From contig CM051513.1 in NCBI GenBank assembly GCA_028015205.1, positions 43,652,841 through 43,716,840 of the forward strand: a DNA stretch of 64,000 bases, in the 5' to 3' direction. The DNA is from Mytilisepta virgata. Lineage: Eukaryota > Mollusca > Bivalvia > Mytilida > Mytilidae. The translations under genes were made by a program, and so were the position numbers. This document shows, in pieces, positions 10,431 through 20,300 of this stretch; positions within the stretch are counted from its first letter, which is position 1, and the number at the start of each line of letters is the position of its first letter. Under the pieces are notes generated by a model. It was given only the letters and a program-made list of their open reading frames with translations, made no database searches and had not been told where the DNA came from.

Positions 10431-12742
10431 ATATGAACAATGAAGCGTTTGTAGTGTGTGAACATTTTTAAAGTAATGTAACTGTTATGAACATTTTATA
10501 GTCATATCATTGTGCTTGTTGACTCTAGTGCTGTCAAAAAAAATTATATCATTTTGTTAAAATTAGTGCTCATCGTAATAAATTGTTATTTACTTATAGT
10601 ACTCTTTGTATCATTAAATTTTCCGGTAATATTTATGTTATACATGGTTAATTTTTATGAAATATCGTTATCAACATCCGAAAATATGGAGTAAATGTAC
10701 ATAATTTAGTTAAACAAACCAAAAAAAAAAAAAAAACCCTTAGTAGTTTATATAGCTTACTATTTATTGGTAATATTTATGTTATAGATGCTTACTTTAT
10801 ATAAAGTATAGTTATCGACATCCGGAAGACCGTACTGATAAATCAACCATCATGACAAATTGAAATTTGCAAGACAAAGAAACCATTTTTATACATAATA
10901 AGTTTATGAAGAAACCAACTGAATTCATCCTTGCATCTATTTTTAGCATATCGATCGTAATTCATATTTGCCGCCTTCAACACGTTTAACTACACATGCG
11001 TAATATAACACAATATTGTCAAAATGGCGACGTGCAAATTTGCAAATGTTATTTCATTTTCGATGGATAAAAACAGAAAAATAAACATATTATACGTTGT
11101 TATTTATTTTAAGACACAAAGGTGAAATTGAAAACAAGGTCACTATGTAATCAAGCAAAACTCTTTGTTGGCAACATTTAATCACAAAACATTGGACGCC
11201 GAGAGGGGACATGTAAAAACTTCAAACACTTAATTAAACATAATGGTAGCTGAACAATGACTGGCTTCTGAATTGTTTTGACAACTTTATTGGAATTCAT
11301 CAAATTTGACACTTGAACACAAATCACAAGTCAATAACTGGAGATCAAACACACATGCTAATTTGTCATCCTTCATCAGAAATATATCAACAAACGAAAC
11401 GAAATATATTTTTATTACATAAATATATATATATATATATATAACAATATTAAAATATATAAAGACAATTGTCAGCTTTAATGAGCTAATACTCACCGAT
11501 ACCTACCCTTTGGACCTGACGATAGTTCTTCGACCTATGTGGCAAGTCGACCTATCTAAGACCTAAAACTCATTTTTGGCCCAAAAAGAACAATTCGACC
11601 TACAGTCCCTATAGACCAATAGTCCGAAAAATACGGTATCTCTTAACATAAGGTACAATGTCCCAAGTCATGACCCACTAGCCGCGATCAATTATAACAG
11701 TGGCAAATAATTGATTGATTGATTTATGTATTGTTTTTCCGATTACTGTTTGATGTTTTTGTTTTATTGGACATTCACAGTGACCAGTAACTGCTACGTA
11801 CTTTACTTCAAAATCTAACGTTTCCTTTCCCGAACACTTACGTGTTGCCATTATTCTTTTGTTCTTTAAACTGCAAAGTATCATATTCTTGTTTTTATTT
11901 CAAGAGTTCTTGCAAATTTTTGTGTCTTTTTTTATGCAATTAAAGGCGGTTTTGTAAACAAGTTTTTACATTCATCATCTTTGGTGATTAATTTCCAATG
12001 TTTTAAAAGTGTACGCTTGAGTTGTTTCAGCGCAGGGTTATATCTAGTAATAAGGACAAGGTTCTTATCTTTTTGACTGTTACAGTTTGTCAGTAAATCA
12101 TATCTACTTAGTTGTAAGGCAAAGAAAAATAGAAACAACGGTGTATGGTCCAACTAAAAATACAAACACAGAAAGCGGGGGTCATTGAGAATAGTCACCG
12201 CTTTATCAATAAAAATAAGACTTGAAACACCGTCTCCGGACTTTTGAGGACATGAGTGAGTTCTGGATGGCTCTAAATCAAACCAAACTGCTAATCAGTA
12301 GCCTCGCTACGCCGACCATCTTACTCGAGAATCAAAATCAAATTTTGATCCTTATGGTCTCAAGACTCTGGAGACAGAAAGTTTGACCCCCTCATACAAA
12401 CAACAAACATACACACAAACAACCACTAATTGACCTCCTACAAATAAATACATAATAATCTGACCGTTGGACTTTCCCACCACTGTTTCAAAATGCAAAC
12501 CTCGTTAAATGTAAACACATACGGACCCACACCGAGAGACGCCTCATTTCCGTAAAAAAGACTATAAATTTGTCTCTGGAATGTAGTATGACACAAATGA
12601 GAAATACAAAAGATACTCCCTTTTAGAACACATCTACTTTGTGACAAACTCCTGATTGGCTACTCAACTTAAGAAAGTAAAGGACTACATGCACATAATA
12701 AAATTTCATTTTCCTTGCAACAACACTTGAATCAACTGAACA
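10431..12742. other. AT-rich intergenic stretch
   Basis: It contains an (AT)n microsatellite at about 11424-11443 and a segment with repeated TCGACCTA words near 11525-11640 that may be the remnant of a DNA element. The ORFs present are short and AT-biased. Upstream of 12743 no TATA box or other promoter element stands out. Confidence 0.4.
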
Positions 12743-13528
12743 ATGTGGAAATCTACAAACATGTTATCCTTAAAGAAACCCGACAACACAGACATGACAT
12801 ATAACAGTCCTCTTGCTAAAGTAAACCCTAAGGACTATTCCTATGTGATCGACGGGCAACAACCTTCAACATCGCAAGCAAGTGCAAGTGAAACGGAGGA
12901 AGCTACAAAAAACTTACAGCAGATGATGGTGGACGATAAACCGGAAACACCACTAACCCAGTTGGACTTCAAACACAAAAGCCTAAAACTGTCATACAGC
13001 AAAGCAGGACTGGGCAACGGAGATCTGTCGCATAGGAACACCATCGCAGAAATGGATGAAATTCTCAAAAAAAGACACCACATTGCCACTCTTGCTCACA
13101 CAATGCAAACCCACCCTAAAGGAGAAACCCAGCAGTTCAAATTTTTACGTTTCAACTTAGAGTTTTATCCGTACTACGGATCTAATGAGGCCAAAACATT
13201 CTTCACTAATAAAATACGTGAACTAGGGGACGAGATGCAGAACATCATTTGCAACAAGTTGATAACTGCATGTGATGAATTCGTAGCCCAGTGCACGGAC
13301 AATGCCGAAAACCTAATGCTACAGTACACAATGAAGGCTGGTACGACACAGGACAATAGAAACACACTCCCCAACTTCCACGAGGAAATTGAACAATTAC
13401 ATAACAAGTGGAATAAGGAATTTACCAATGCAGTTAACACAATGGACACCAAAATGAAATCAACCAAAGAAAAGAACTACCAACTTACTCCATACAGCAG
13501 AAGAAAGTCATCATACAGAAGAAACTAA
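12743..13528 (+). CDS. 261-residue ORF, possible ORF1 of a Penelope-like element
   Basis: An ATG-initiated ORF of 261 residues. The N-terminal part is Ser/Gln-rich and acidic (residues about 45-75), followed by a helical, Lys/Glu-rich region, and the C-terminus is basic (SRRKSSYRRN). No enzyme motif is visible. One base after the stop codon there is a perfect donor (AAG|GTAAGT at 13530), and an acceptor at 13687 (ACTAACAG) leads to the ORF at 13728. The pair therefore looks like a two-ORF transcript with an intron between the ORFs. The next ORF resembles the start of Penelope-like reverse transcriptases, which is the only reason to place this one in such an element. It could equally be an unrelated gene. 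Confidence 0.35.
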   Translation: MWKSTNMLSLKKPDNTDMTYNSPLAKVNPKDYSYVIDGQQPSTSQASASETEEATKNLQQMMVDDKPETPLTQLDFKHKSLKLSYSKAGLGNGDLSHRNTIAEMDEILKKRHHIATLAHTMQTHPKGETQQFKFLRFNLEFYPYYGSNEAKTFFTNKIRELGDEMQNIICNKLITACDEFVAQCTDNAENLMLQYTMKAGTTQDNRNTLPNFHEEIEQLHNKWNKEFTNAVNTMDTKMKSTKEKNYQLTPYSRRKSSYRRN

Positions 13529-13529
13529 G

Positions 13530-13687
13530 GTAAGTTCATTATCGTCATATTTCATCCAGGTTTATTTTTGGCTCCAATTCGCAGAATGAAACCCCATACC
13601 GATTGGCTCCTATTTATATCTCTTGACCGCCCACCTACCAAACTGATACAACCACTTTCTGACATCTTACTTGCATTCTACTAACAG
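13530..13687 (+). other. Putative 158-base intron between two ORFs
   Basis: The donor reads TAAG|GTAAGTTC and the acceptor CTACTAACAG|CC, with pyrimidine-rich sequence before it. The intron would lie in non-coding sequence between the stop at 13528 and the ATG at 13728. Confidence 0.4.
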
Positions 13688-13727
13688 CCTTCAAAGTTAA
13701 CATCGTCCAGAACTCGGATTTTACATA

Positions 13728-14000
13728 ATGGCCAGACGACTAAACAAAACTAACAAAGGCCAGAAATCTAGACAAACATTTATTAACTTTAAGTTAAAAA
13801 TCAATAAAAGGAGATATAACAGAAAGATCCATAAAGCCAAACAATTTGTAAAAAATTTATCCACATGCAATCTTACTGATTCTGACATCTTACTACTCTC
13901 CAAAGGAGTCAATTTTATCCCAAAACCATCTGTTAAAAACTTACTTAACGATAGTGTCCATGAACAGATTTTGATTTTCACTGCGAATAACGTTCATTGA
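13728..14000 (+). CDS. N-terminal fragment resembling Penelope-like reverse transcriptase
   Basis: 90 residues with a Lys/Arg-rich start, then VKNLSTCNLTDSDILLLSKG and VNFIPKP. A basic N-terminus followed by a NLS..LT..(E/D)..LLSKGLNF.PTP-type block is a hallmark I associate with the beginning of Penelope-like element RT proteins. The ORF stops about 25 residues later, well before any RT catalytic motif, so it is truncated or the remainder is lost. The family call is from memory of that motif only. Confidence 0.4.
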   Translation: MARRLNKTNKGQKSRQTFINFKLKINKRRYNRKIHKAKQFVKNLSTCNLTDSDILLLSKGVNFIPKPSVKNLLNDSVHEQILIFTANNVH

Positions 14001-14359
14001 ACGCATTGTAGTGACTTCATTAAATAAACATTGTAAAAGTGTTCCTGACGTAAGTCTTTTTGAATGACACTTTTCATAACTCCTTTCGCTGTTTTCTTCT
14101 CTTGTTTAAAAGACGAACTTTCTCCATTTTCATCAAATCGTTTGATGTTGTACATCAGATTGTACATTTTTGTTATAATGTTTTCATTTGGTTGTATAAT
14201 TTGTATTAAGATGACACAAGGAAAAAAACAGGAACAAGAAAACTGATGATGCTTTGCGAGCAATGAATACTGTATATTGTGAAACAACTCAAATGTAATT
14301 ATGTCTCCTAGTAATTATTTTTGTCTATAAAACAAACTTTATGTACATATTTATTTTAG
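14001..14359. other. Stretch with no recognisable gene
   Basis: AT-rich sequence ending in a T-rich acceptor (TTTATTTTAG) for the following exon. Nothing else is seen. Confidence 0.4.
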
Positions 14360-14481
14360 GTTTAGTTATTTGGGGCAGTATCATGACAGTCATTTCCATC
14401 ATCATGGCCATAATATGGTATAAATGGTTTAAGCGTACAAGATCCAACGCATATATTCCCCCAATTCGTGGAATGGATTAA
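14360..14481 (+). CDS. Transmembrane exon, second copy (plus strand)
   Basis: After the acceptor TTATTTTAG, two bases plus 39 codons encode LVIWGSIMTVISIIMAIIWY, a transmembrane helix, then a basic stop-transfer segment (KWFKRTRS) and a short tail ending in TAA. The phase and the L(V/I)IW start match the minus-strand exon at 9470-9639. The upstream extracellular exons are not identified. Confidence 0.4.
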
Positions 14482-14497
14482 TCTATTGAGATATCAG

Positions 14498-14696
14498 CTG
14501 TACCCACTTCAACACCAATTTTGTTTTCTCCGCCGTCACCCATAATACCTTTGCTTCACCACCGTCATCTACACCAGAAGGGGCATCAAATGCCAGCAGA
14601 TCACCTTCTCCAATATTCACCCATACCTCCAATACAACAGCCACACGTACCCGCTCACAGACAAAGAAAAAGTTAGACTTCACTAATAATCATTAA
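14498..14696 (+). CDS. Candidate alternative tail exon, Ser/Pro/Thr-rich
   Basis: After ATATCAG an open frame of about 65 codons runs to a TAA with a protein-like Ser/Pro/Thr-rich composition (FASPPSSTPEGASNASRSPS) and a basic C-terminus (RTRSQTKKK). It could be joined to the transmembrane exon through a weak donor at ATG|GTATAA in matching phase, giving a longer cytoplasmic tail. Weak support. Confidence 0.25.
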
Positions 14697-15616
14697 AGAA
14701 GGTATTCTTCATGTATCGTGCTAATGATTTACACTGTGGTCCTGAACTATTTTCGGCCCACTTTTGCCCGTCGTGGACCGGTGGTCACGACAACATAGTT
14801 CTTGGCTTAAGTGTATTTTTTTGTATGTTTTTTTTTTTTTTTTACCAAACTGACAAAAATATTTCCTTCAATAACCAACATTTCATTTATCAGTTGTTTG
14901 GACCATCTACTTTTTTGTATGTTGTTTTTATAAAGAAAAAAATGTTCCCTTCTATGTAGTGAAATAGTTTTTATAGTGCAAAATGCATATCTGAATATTG
15001 ACCACATTTTTTTAAGATAAAGGATTTTTATGTATATGGGTTTGATATTGTTATAAACCATTAAGAGGTTACTTTAGGGTCATAAGATATTTGTATGTGT
15101 GACGATTATTTAAACTGGAAGGGGTTAGGTTGCCTGCTTGTGTATGTGTATTTGATTGTTATTAGTCTCTTGACACTACTCCTGATTACGACGAAGCAAA
15201 GTAAGGCACTTCCACAAGGTGGTCCTAGGATCAAGGTAGCGAGTTGTAATTCCAAAGACACCTTGGTCACATAATATTTATGTGGATCCTGTGTTGTCTG
15301 ACAACTTGCGTTGTATTAAATAAAAGTCAGTGTTCAGTTAATCCTTATAATATAGAGAAGCATGATATATATGACAGTTTACAATATATTCCACTCTGAT
15401 ACGCAGATCAGTAATAATAGTAACGGACGGTATTAAAAAGATGACGGACGGTACTAACAAAATATATATGGAGCCTACATTAACAATAAGTCTCAATGGT
15501 ATGGAGTTGTTAAGCATAGATTTCAAGCCTATTTATACCCAATGTTGGGAAAAGTACCACAACTTTCTGATGCAACAGTATTAAAGGTCAAGACAAAATC
15601 TGATGAAATATTCTGA
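14697..15616. other. Probable 3' flank / non-coding
   Basis: It holds a T homopolymer near 14829-14843 and an AATAAA at about 15319-15324 that could end a transcript from the ORFs upstream. No gene is seen. Confidence 0.35.
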
Positions 15617-15780
15617 TGCAACTTGGTATGGGGTCCCTAATAGGTCCCAAGGGGACCCGGGGTCCTTGTAAGGACCCCCTTATCTGGGACACCATCATAG
15701 CACTATAGGGTACCATGGATAGGACCCCTAGATATGATATAGGGATGCCCAAACGGGACCCTTATACCCAATGACCTAAT
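15617..15780. repeat. Cluster of GGGACC / GGTCCC words
   Basis: Within about 160 bases GGGTCC, GGTCCC, GGGACC or GGACCC occur at least nine times, in both orientations, giving many small palindromes such as GGGGACCCGGGGTCC. The surroundings are AT-rich. Function unknown. The same words also recur inside the Gypsy element to the right. Confidence 0.5.
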
Positions 15781-16694
15781 TGTAAAACACATGTGGCATG
15801 AATCATTGACCTTAAGGTCATAAAAATGATGAAATGATGGAATTTTACTGGTAAACAACAGGAAACTACTATTTATAGCATGACAAAATTACAAATGATG
15901 AAATATAATGAACTTAAAACCCTGAGTATTATATTCGATGGAATAATTATGAAAATACAAAAAGGGGGATGGCTATGTGCAAAATTCACTACACAGCCCC
16001 CCGCTTAGCCCTGAACTTCCACTGTTCAGTGAACAAAATATTATTAAAAAGAAATGTTTGATATGACAATGCAATTGAGGCAAAGTGAATTTTGTGAAAT
16101 ACAGTATTATGCAAATTATGCACCACAAAAAATGAAACCGGTACAAAAAAAATGTAAAAATGTAATAATAAATAAAATCTGAACACATTAATACATAATA
16201 CTTTTGTCTCCTGACTAGACAAATGCTAGATAATACTGTAACATCATAACAGATATTTTCGGACTAGAATAAGAAAAATAAAAAAAACATTCATATTAAT
16301 AAAAAAAAAAACATATGGCACATAAATGGCAGGATTCTAAATCACATTTTGGACAACTCTGTGCCCACTATATTATGGCACTTAAAGAAAATAATATGGG
16401 ATTATATATATATATATAATAAAAAAAATATATATTTACACAAAAATCCTTTTGGGATCCTTAATTGGTTCCCTAGCACCTTGGCAGCTAATGCCAAAAA
16501 AAAAAAATACCCTTTGCATGAACACGGGATCCGCAATTGGTTCCCATTCCAGCACGGAATACCTCAATATGAGGATTTTGAAGTTGTGAGGTACTATATC
16601 ATAAAAATAAGAGAATAATAATAAAAAAAAAATATCAAGCATATAGTAACAAATGTACAAAACGAAAAAAAATAATAATAATGTTCAAGTCACA
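15781..16694. other. AT-rich region where the 3' LTR of the Gypsy element would be expected
   Basis: It contains an AT microsatellite near 16385-16400 and a duplicated GGGATCC..AATTGGTTCCC word (about 16456 and 16529). I compared it by eye with 23039-24440 and found no matching pair of long terminal repeats. Confidence 0.35.
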
Positions 16695-17333
16695 TTATTC
16701 ATCCTCCTCATCAGATTCATACACCAAACCAGTGAATGAGGGTCCAGCGGCTCCCTCAACTTCCTCTTCATCCTCGGATTCCACAACCCTAACGACGGAC
16801 GGGCGTGCAGTTGTCGTGCCGTCCCTCATGTGAAGTCTAACTTGTTGAAGAAAATATTCGACAAAGTCTTTCCACGGGAAACACTTTTGGTCGTAGTGTA
16901 GACTTGTGTCTATGTATTGTTCTCGCCTGACTGTAACATTCCCATCTTTATCTTCCGTTTTCTTCGTAATCAATGTTAACGAAATAAGTTCAATTTCTGT
17001 CTCCTCATCTTTTCCGTCCTTTGGCATTGCTTCTTCAGATTTGCTATCACCGTTCTTGCGGTCCTCGTCAATATCTCCAACCACTCTAGTCTTTTTATTA
17101 TCAATTCTTATCTTGATATTCTCAGAGTCTTCTTCATCCTTGTTAAATTCTACTTTCCTCTTAGTTCCCTCACCATGCGCCGATCTTGAATCATTTTCTC
17201 CCGATGCTGGGCCTGAATTATCGGAGGCAGAAGTCCCTGGTAGGTCTTCCCTATCAACAAATTCGAATTCCTCGGCGGCAGCCAAATCATATGCTACTCC
17301 TCCTGAGTATTGATGATGAAGTTTTAAATGTCC
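16695..17333 (-). CDS. In-frame C-terminal extension of pol: second zinc finger and acidic domain
   Basis: The frame of pol stays open beyond the TGA at 17336-17334 to 16695. The first six codons after the stop contain the two His ligands (GHLKLHH) that complete the second C2H2 finger whose cysteines lie before it. The remaining ~205 residues are very acidic (for example SEDEEEVEG near the end) with no enzyme motif. Read alone it could start only at a TTG (17285), and no ATG lies near its beginning. I therefore see it as part of pol, separated by a nonsense mutation or read through, and not as an independent third gene. Confidence 0.5.
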   Translation of the reverse strand, partial: GHLKLHHQYSGGVAYDLAAAEEFEFVDREDLPGTSASDNSGPASGENDSRSAHGEGTKRKVEFNKDEEDSENIKIRIDNKKTRVVGDIDEDRKNGDSKSEEAMPKDGKDEETEIELISLTLITKKTEDKDGNVTVRREQYIDTSLHYDQKCFPWKDFVEYFLQQVRLHMRDGTTTARPSVVRVVESEDEEEVEGAAGPSFTGLVYESDEEDE

Positions 17334-20300
17334 TCAGAGGTGTTCCCTCCTAAAAAAATATCTAGGGCACTGCCCACAACGTATAATTTTCGTCCGGGTG
17401 TTGTGAAACTGGTTGTTATGACGTTGGAGGTTTTTCACATTTCCGAAAGTACGCCTACACCTTGCACAATAGCCTGGGTCGGGCCGTTTCCCTTTCTTAC
17501 TACTTTTGTTTTTACTGTCATGATTGTCATCCATTCTTATACACAAAACGTAGTCCTGTAACTTCTTTGGGATCTTTTTCGTTCTTCGAGAATGGTGCGT
17601 TTTTGATTGCGCATTCCCTCTGCGCAAGTTTGGGGTTTCACTATTATTTAAACGGACTCGGACTCCTTGGGGGTCCCGAAAATTTTCCGGAGGGTCCCCA
17701 CTACACTGATTGGTTCCAATATCGGTTTCTGGGTCACAATTTGGCGTTGTTGACATTTTCCCAGCTTCAGTCTCATCTCGATGACTCACCGAATTTTCCA
17801 CAAATTCTTCTAAAGGAGGTAATAAATCTTCGTCGGCATTTTCTGACAACCTTAATTCCGAACTTTGTTTGAACCAGTTGAACTTCTTTCTACCATAATA
17901 CGGTTTTATATTATCCCCATGAATAACCACAGGAGTTGAATTCTTGGAATATTTAATTCTGAAAAGTACTTCTCCCAATGTTTCGACAATTATCCAGGGT
18001 CCTGTCCAATGTCGGGCGATCTTTGACTTTCTTCCTGGGACATTCTTTTTCTGATTACGCCACACTAAGTCTCCAACTTTATAATCTTTACTATGAACTT
18101 GGTTGTCATATGACGATTTTTGTCTTTCAGCTGCACTCCCAAGGTGGTCCCGAGCGAGTGTATGGATTTCTTGCAATTGGTCTTGTAGGTCCGAGACATA
18201 TCTTGTAGCGGACATTTCAGGACATTGATCTTCCTCTATCGCATCGGAAATTAAATCTATTGGAAACCTCATTTCTTCCCCATATACCATTCTATGTGGG
18301 GTTTGACCAGTGCTCTCGTGCACAGTTGAATTATACACCATTACTATGGAATCCAAATAATCGTCCCAGTCTTTTTGATGTGTTTTTATATACTTTGCCA
18401 ACATGTTGTTTATTGTCCGGTTCATGCGTTCCACCATACCATCCGATCTGGGATGCAGTGGCGTTGTACGGGTCTTCCGGATATCTAAAAATTTGCAAAG
18501 TTCTTGAAACAATTGGCTCTCAAACTGTCGTCCCTGGTCTGAACGAAGCTCCCTAGGACAGCCATACCTCTTAATCCACCCTCGGAATATTATGTCAGCA
18601 ATCGTTTCAGCTTGGATATTAGAGATTGCATAAGCTTCAGTCAGTTTAGTGAAATAATCAGCGATCACTAAGATGTATTTGTTACCATTATCACTGGTTG
18701 GAAATGGACCAGCTATATCTGTGGCTATTCGCTCAAATGGGATCCCCACTATATATTGTATCATTCCGTGTCGTTTCTTAAAAACTGGATTCTTTTGTTC
18801 TCCACAGATGTCACACATATTCACATAGTCCTTTACTGTTCTTTGCATATGGTCCCAGAAAAATGGGGATAACTTGGCTTTCTCATACGTCTTCTTGATT
18901 CCTTGGTGTCCCGCAGTCTTTGCATCGTGTAGATAATACAATATCGCTTCTAATAATGACTTAGGAGCGCAAATTTTCCATCTTGGTTTCTTATTTGAGT
19001 CTTCCCATAGTAAACATAAGACATTGTTCTTTATTTGGAGCAACTCCCATTTAGCCAGATAAGATTTAAAACGCCTTCCTTCGTGACATATTTCTTCCCA
19101 GGTTGGCTTCTCTTTGTTTTCTTGCTTTAATTTAAAAAATTTTGCTAGTACTTCATCTTCTTCCTGCTTTTGTCGGATGTTGTTTAAATCAACCAAATTT
19201 TCATTAGGCATTGCTTTTTGCTTTGATGGCTTGGGTCTATTTGGCTTCCTCCCCCTCCTTAAAACAGGAACTCCTCCCGGAGAGTCAGCTTCTGGTTCAA
19301 CGCGATTTCTAGGTGAAGGTGAGGCAGGCTGGTCTCTCTCTGGCTCTGTATCAGAATCATCAGACAGTAAATCCACAGATTCATCTATTTTGCCTTCCTG
19401 CATATTAACTATTTCGGTCGTCTTGGGACCACTGTATTCAAAGTTCCATGGCATTTCACATTGCTTGCAGACATCGCCGTTTGGGGTTACTAGTCTTGAC
19501 ATGGCATCTGCATTACCGTGGCGTACGCCAGGGCGGTGTTCTATCTTCATATGGTAAGGGCTTAATTGCTGAATCCATCTGTGAATCTGTCCATCGGGCT
19601 CTCTGAATTTTTGAAGCCATGATAGGGACCCATGGTCGGTCCGCAACAGGAACTTCCGCCCTAGGAGATAGTGCTTAAAGTACTTCGTGAAATATACAAC
19701 TGCCAACATTTCTCGCCTGGTCACACAGTAGTTCCTTTCTGGTTTATCTAAGCAACGGCTACCATATGCGATGACTCTTTCTCTGCCATTTTGCACCTGC
19801 GATAAAACAGATCCTATCGCATATGCACTGGCATCGGTATCTAATATAAATTGACTCCCATCAGCTTGTGGTAACGCTAAGATGGGAGCACTCATCAATC
19901 TCTCTTTAAGGTCTAGGAAGCTCTTTTCACAATCCTCGGTCCAAGTAAACTTTTTGTCCTTCTTGGTCAAGTCGAAGAGTGGTTTTGCAATCTTTGAGAA
20001 CGATTGGACGTATTTCCTATAGTACGAAGTCAACCCTAGGAAACTTCTGGTCTGTGTCACATTAGTTGGACGAGGCATATTCTTTACTGCAGCGATTTTC
20101 GCCGGGTCTGTCTTAACACCGTCTTGGGAAATTACATGTCCGAGAAAGGATATTTCCCTCTGCATGAGGTGACACTTCTTTGGCTTCAGTTTCAGTCCAG
20201 CTTCTGATAAACGATCAAGTACTCTCTGTAGGTTGTCAAGATGTTCTATAAATGACTTTCCATACACAACTATATCATCTAGATAGAGGACGGCAATCTC

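Noticed and set aside
15170..15260. tRNA-like segment
   Set aside because: No cloverleaf with the conserved D-loop and T-loop bases could be drawn.
16695..17285. Independent third gene of the Gypsy element (env position)
   Set aside because: It has no signal peptide or membrane segment, no nearby ATG, and shares the frame of pol; the residues before it complete a zinc finger begun in pol.
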